Under the pieces are notes generated by a model that saw only the letters and a list, made by a program, of their open reading frames with translations, was not told the origin of the DNA and made no database searches. A stretch of DNA of 58,229 bases from a virus, in the IMG/VR virus record IMGVR_UViG_3300043434_000302, positions 1 to 58,229 of that record; one strand, 5' to 3'. Made by a program: the position numbers and the translations under genes. Positions 54,902-58,229 of this stretch are shown piece after piece (position 1 is the stretch's first letter; each line of letters begins with the position of its first letter).

Positions 54902-56577
54902 TGGAATTCCTCCGGCGACTCCGCAATCAGCACTTGGTTCACATCATTAGAACCAGTGATACGGAACTGAAATTCTTTTGAAAGATAGCCAGACGGTAGG
55001 CGGAACATGGATCCGCTTGTCACAGACTGCGTGTGCTTTTGTACGCCATCGGCGTATAGCGTGAAGGTTACCGGATAAGCTTCCGCATCAACGATTCCGC
55101 AGGATGGGTTGATGGGCTTCTCCATCCGCACTTCTTTTGACTGCCATATATATGGTGACGCAGATCCTGCATCGAACTTGCGGACAGTACTGACCCCTGC
55201 TGTTTCGATCACTAGATACAGAGCATCGTCTGTCGGATCGTTATAACCGGCCTTGGCGTAGTAGTTTAGGGTTGAGATCTGTGGGTACTCACCGCGACCG
55301 TCGAAGACGTAACCGCCGCTCTGGGCTCCGTTCTGCCAGAAGAAGATGTACCGACCTTCGTAATGGTAGCCGTGAATGCTCGATGGGTTCAGGGCCTGCC
55401 ACTGGTCGCGTGTGAAGATTCCTTCAGTGATTAGGCTAACGCCACTCTCTCCCGCCGCCACAATCCCGTCAGGCGAGGCATACAGCGCAACCTCGCCCAT
55501 GTCGGCTATAGACCTACCAGAGACGCAAGCTTGGTTGTTGTCGATCTCTGTAGCCGTCATAGCAGCAGGTGAGGATCCAGTCATCAGGACAGGCTTACCT
55601 GTCGTCATAACCATCAAGCCAATGCTGATACTGGCGAGGCCAACGACTCGAGACTTAGTAGTCAACGAGTAGGCTTTGGGAAATGCATGAGGAAGGTATG
55701 CTTCAGAGAAAAATACAGACCGTCCAGAGAAACCTGCAAGAATGCCGTTGGGCATCGACGTCAGCCCAAGCATGGGGCCGTCAGGATGGTTACCAGTGTT
55801 CTCGTCAGGCGGAGGATTCCAATTGGTCGATGGAATTATTTCTCCCAGATCTTCGTCTAAGATTGCGTCGGTAGTCGACGTGGCGCTGTACGCCATATCC
55901 TTAACGAACTGGAACTCTCCGTTTACGTTGGTGCGGTAGACACGGCGAAGGGCTGGCTTCGATACGGTGTTGTAGATATGGGCTGGGACAGCTCCTGTCA
56001 TCGATATCGTTACAGTCTCCCCTGTTTTTACCTCGATGATAGAAGAGGCAGGAGAAGGACCAGACTCCTCGCCAAGACCCGACACCCACGTATAAACGTA
56101 AGAGCGAGACAGTGCGGTGATCGTGGCGTCGGTTATCGGTGTCGTTACTGAAACAGTAGGCGCGTCCGTAGGTGTAGGCACGCCAAGCTTTCGAGTTACC
56201 GAAGGCTCATATGTAGGCGCAACAGATCCAGTGACCTCAGTACCAATCGCCATGCGAGGAAATAGCTGACCCGTCCAATACAGACGGTCGTATGGATCTT
56301 CAGCAATTGGCGATGGAACGGCGTGGACATCTGTGGTCCACACAAGCCAGTAAGAATTGCCCTGCCGGTCGCGATGTTTGTAGATCGTGCGAGTGGTGTT
56401 TGGAACAACGAAAGCGACGTTGTTGTGGTCAAGTCCAGCAAGAGGAGCACGCCAAGCAGATAGACGGCCAGAATCAAAGCGTGCGTTCTCAGCAATCGTT
56501 GCCGCTGTGTCCGGCAATAGGCGCGAAGAAACTTGAGGTAACACACCACCAAACGTCTGCAGTTTAATACTAGCCAT
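54898..56577 (-). CDS. P22 gp10-like tail hub/stabilisation protein
   Basis: The 559-residue protein starts MASIKLQTFGGVLPQVSSRL and has repeated beta segments that suggest a propeller or barrel hub (NGILAGFSGRSVFFSEAY, LASISIGLMVMTTGKPVLMTG, GVSLITEGIFTRDQWQALNP). This matches packaged-DNA stabilisation or tail hub proteins of podoviruses. It overlaps the tail tip gene by four bases. GGAGG lies upstream. Confidence 0.82.
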   Translation of the reverse strand: MASIKLQTFGGVLPQVSSRLLPDTAATIAENARFDSGRLSAWRAPLAGLDHNNVAFVVPNTTRTIYKHRDRQGNSYWLVWTTDVHAVPSPIAEDPYDRLYWTGQLFPRMAIGTEVTGSVAPTYEPSVTRKLGVPTPTDAPTVSVTTPITDATITALSRSYVYTWVSGLGEESGPSPASSIIEVKTGETVTISMTGAVPAHIYNTVSKPALRRVYRTNVNGEFQFVKDMAYSATSTTDAILDEDLGEIIPSTNWNPPPDENTGNHPDGPMLGLTSMPNGILAGFSGRSVFFSEAYLPHAFPKAYSLTTKSRVVGLASISIGLMVMTTGKPVLMTGSSPAAMTATEIDNNQACVSGRSIADMGEVALYASPDGIVAAGESGVSLITEGIFTRDQWQALNPSSIHGYHYEGRYIFFWQNGAQSGGYVFDGRGEYPQISTLNYYAKAGYNDPTDDALYLVIETAGVSTVRKFDAGSASPYIWQSKEVRMEKPINPSCGIVDAEAYPVTFTLYADGVQKHTQSVTSGSMFRLPSGYLSKEFQFRITGSNDVNQVLIAESPEEFQ

Positions 56578-56605
56578 CTATAAGCCTATCTGCTTACCTC
56601 CTCAC

Positions 56606-56619
56606 CTCCATGCATGGAG
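56606..56619. promoter_or_regulatory. Perfect palindrome in the gap before the tail hub gene
   Basis: CTCCATGCATGGAG is a perfect 14-base palindrome in the 117-base gap between the 119-residue gene and the hub gene. It could be an operator or a hairpin around the ribosome binding site. No clear promoter boxes were seen. Confidence 0.4.
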
Positions 56620-56694
56620 AGGCGTTAAATTAAGTTTCTATTTTATCTAATGCTTCATCGCTAATGATGAGCCAAAAAGCAAGTTAGATCACTT

Positions 56695-57054
56695 CTATGC
56701 CGCAGTTACATCGGTTACCTGTTCCCATGCCAATGCAGCTTCGTCCCAAAGGTACAGATTTCCGTCATCAGGACGTGGCGTTGGAGCATCCCAAAGGCAA
56801 GTGTCATCGTTTAGTATCCATGACGGAAATGGCTGTGGCGCGTAAAAAGCATCGCGATCTGCGTCATAGGTGAAACCAATGCCAGCATAGTTCATACGCA
56901 GCGGACGGCCTTCTGGATGCTGACCGCCATAAGTGTTGTATGATGTCTGCACCCAAAGCGATGGGTCGCCAAATGCGCCTGTATCGATAACGTCCTGTTC
57001 AATGACCAGAACCTCTGTGACGGTGCCGTCAATAACTTTTGCAAAATGTGTCAT
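56695..57054 (-). CDS. Conserved protein next to fibre, possible fibre assembly protein, 119 residues
   Basis: The protein (MTHFAKVIDGTVTEVLVIEQ...) is a conserved aquatic-phage type, with WVQTSYNTYGGQHPEGRPLRMNYAGIGFTYD and WILNDDTCLWDAPTPRPDDGN. It directly follows a glycine-rich fibre, as the 88-residue gene follows another. A fibre chaperone or attachment role is plausible. Confidence 0.82.
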   Translation of the reverse strand: MTHFAKVIDGTVTEVLVIEQDVIDTGAFGDPSLWVQTSYNTYGGQHPEGRPLRMNYAGIGFTYDADRDAFYAPQPFPSWILNDDTCLWDAPTPRPDDGNLYLWDEAALAWEQVTDVTAA

Positions 57055-57063
57055 GATGTTTCC

Positions 57064-58229
57064 TTAGAATGTAATCGTGCCAGATGATGTGAATTTGTAA
57101 ATCGTGTTAATCCCTGATGTTGTAATTGTTGGTGAGCCTGTGGTTGAAGCTGCCACAATAGGGGTTGAGACAATTACCACACCAGAGCCTCCATTTGCGT
57201 TAGAACCAGCGCCGCCACCTAAGTTTGTGCCGCCATTAGTTCCAACTCCCGAAGAGCCATTACCGCCGCCGCCAACGCCACCTACACCAGAGCCGTAATC
57301 GGCTCCACCAGCACCACCGCCAGCATAAAAGATTGAAGTGCCTGTAATTGATGATGCAAGACCCGCGCCACCGTTTTGTGGCGTCCCATTACCCGAACCA
57401 ATTGCTGCTGCGCCAGCACCGCCGCCGCTTCCTCCTGCAATACGGCTAAAATCATCTGCATATGAGCCATTACCCCCAGCATTACCTTGCCCAGCAGTGC
57501 CTGTTCCTCCTCCTCCGAGCCACCAGCCTCCGCCACCAGAACCACCATTTCCAGCAGCTCCGCCGCCACCGCCGCCGCCGCCACCTACCGCAGAAGTTAC
57601 TCCCGTAAGTGTAGAATTAGCGCCATTTGAACCAGCAAGGTCGCCTGACCCAGTGGCTGCAGTTCCGCCAGCGCCAACAGTAACTGTGAGTGTTGAACCG
57701 ATAGGTATAGCAGTTGCACCGCTTACGAAGCCACCTCCACCGCCACCGCCGCCGCCGCGACCTTGGCTGGAATATCTCCCGCCGCCACCACCGCCTGCGA
57801 CTACCAAGTAAGATAGCAATGCGTTGGTCAATGCCCCAAACGTGGAAACCCAAGAATTTGTCGCGGTTTTAAGTAGTTGTAGGGATGTATTTGGCACTAT
57901 GATAGGCGCGGACAAAGCTGTCCCGTTACCGTTTACGTAAATTGATAAACCAGATGCGCCCAAAAGTATGTTGTTTGTCCCAAAGTTCACAATCGTAATC
58001 ACCGTCCCAATCGGAAACGCAACTGATGCGTGGGTCGGAATTGTGATGGTTTGTGAACCAGTATTGGTGGAATAGATTTGCCTGCCTGCGTCCCCAAGAA
58101 CTAGCGTGTAGTTTCCGTTTTGGACGTTCTGCGGGTATTCAACAGCACCTGATGGAGCCGCGCCAGATACCCAGCCAGTTCCGTCACTTGTCAGGACGTT
58201 ACCCGCTGCGCCCGATGATGTAAGCCCAG
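57064..58229 (-). CDS. Glycine-rich tail fibre, C-terminal part (gene starts at 254)
   Basis: This is the 3' part of the 430-residue fibre that begins at 254 and crosses the window ends; 58103-58229 repeats 1-127. The part contains the module NVQNGNYTLVLGDAGRQIY, shared with the 485-residue fibre, then long polyglycine runs (GGGGGGGGGFVSGA, GGGGGGGGGAAGNGGSGGGG) and the beta end SGVVIVSTPIVAASTTGSP. No stop codon or frameshift interrupts the join. Receptor binding is inferred. Confidence 0.9.
   Translation of the reverse strand, partial: GLTSSGAAGNVLTSDGTGWVSGAAPSGAVEYPQNVQNGNYTLVLGDAGRQIYSTNTGSQTITIPTHASVAFPIGTVITIVNFGTNNILLGASGLSIYVNGNGTALSAPIIVPNTSLQLLKTATNSWVSTFGALTNALLSYLVVAGGGGGGRYSSQGRGGGGGGGGGFVSGATAIPIGSTLTVTVGAGGTAATGSGDLAGSNGANSTLTGVTSAVGGGGGGGGGAAGNGGSGGGGWWLGGGGTGTAGQGNAGGNGSYADDFSRIAGGSGGGAGAAAIGSGNGTPQNGGAGLASSITGTSIFYAGGGAGGADYGSGVGGVGGGGNGSSGVGTNGGTNLGGGAGSNANGGSGVVIVSTPIVAASTTGSPTITTSGINTIYKFTSSGTITF
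58103..58229. repeat. Terminal direct repeat, copy 2 (assembly overlap)
   Basis: This is identical to positions 1-127. It shows that the sequence closes on itself. Confidence 0.97.

Noticed and set aside
1-58229. CRISPR array, ribosomal RNA or insertion sequence
   Set aside because: No regularly spaced repeat array, no rRNA sequence and no transposase gene were seen.

Overview
This window is a complete, circularly closed genome of a tailed double-stranded DNA phage of about 58.1 kb. The first 127 bases are repeated exactly as the last 127 bases, and a tail-fibre gene runs without interruption across that join. The ends are therefore an assembly breakpoint and the true circle is 58,102 bp. 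Portal, capsid, P22-like tail-hub and internal-virion-type genes without a contractile sheath, tape measure or tail tube suggest a podovirus-like particle. A two-part spanin with a lipobox points to a Gram-negative host, probably a proteobacterium; this is inferred. The phage carries a tyrosine integrase but no recognisable repressor, so its lifestyle is unclear. No DNA polymerase or RNA polymerase gene was found.

Layout. (1) The late genes run on the minus strand from about 18.0 kb down through position 1 and on from 58.2 kb to 39.8 kb: small terminase, small genes and HNH endonucleases, lysis cassette (endolysin, holin, spanins), large terminase, portal, scaffold, major capsid, adaptors, tail and baseplate-like proteins, three glycine-rich fibres, tail hub and tip proteins, internal virion proteins and a 3,101-residue polyvalent protein. 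(2) A tRNA-Trp and a few small genes lie at 18.1-19.0 kb. (3) A rightward early operon at 19.1-28.3 kb holds many small unknown genes, an ArdC-type antirestriction protein, a class II ribonucleotide reductase and a protein made only of DnaA DNA-binding domain IV. (4) A leftward replication and nucleotide operon at 28.3-35.9 kb holds a replication protein, a primase-helicase, MazG-like and dATP/dGTP-diphosphohydrolase-like enzymes, a Ref-like nuclease, a resolvase, another PD-(D/E)XK nuclease and homing endonucleases. (5) A rightward recombination operon at 36.3-39.7 kb holds an annealing protein, a YqaJ exonuclease, a ribbon-helix-helix regulator, an SSB-like protein and the integrase. A bidirectional terminator separates it from the giant protein gene.

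The most interesting signal is RNA. In the early operon the gaps between small genes hold structured RNA modules placed at stop codons and just before ribosome binding sites. Four are type II hammerhead ribozymes (20.44, 21.28, 21.62 and 22.07 kb), each with the complete catalytic core, covarying stem III and a likely pseudoknot between loop I and the 3' tail. Three others (19.50, 20.00 and 21.03 kb) share a different fold: an invariant internal loop CCAGA/CGAGGAT held between two helices whose sequences vary but stay paired. I do not recognise this second motif and it is the best candidate here for something undescribed. Simple TTCG-capped hairpins occupy two more gaps. The likely role is to cut or punctuate a long early transcript into gene-sized pieces. 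That role is inferred; the structures are read directly from the sequence.
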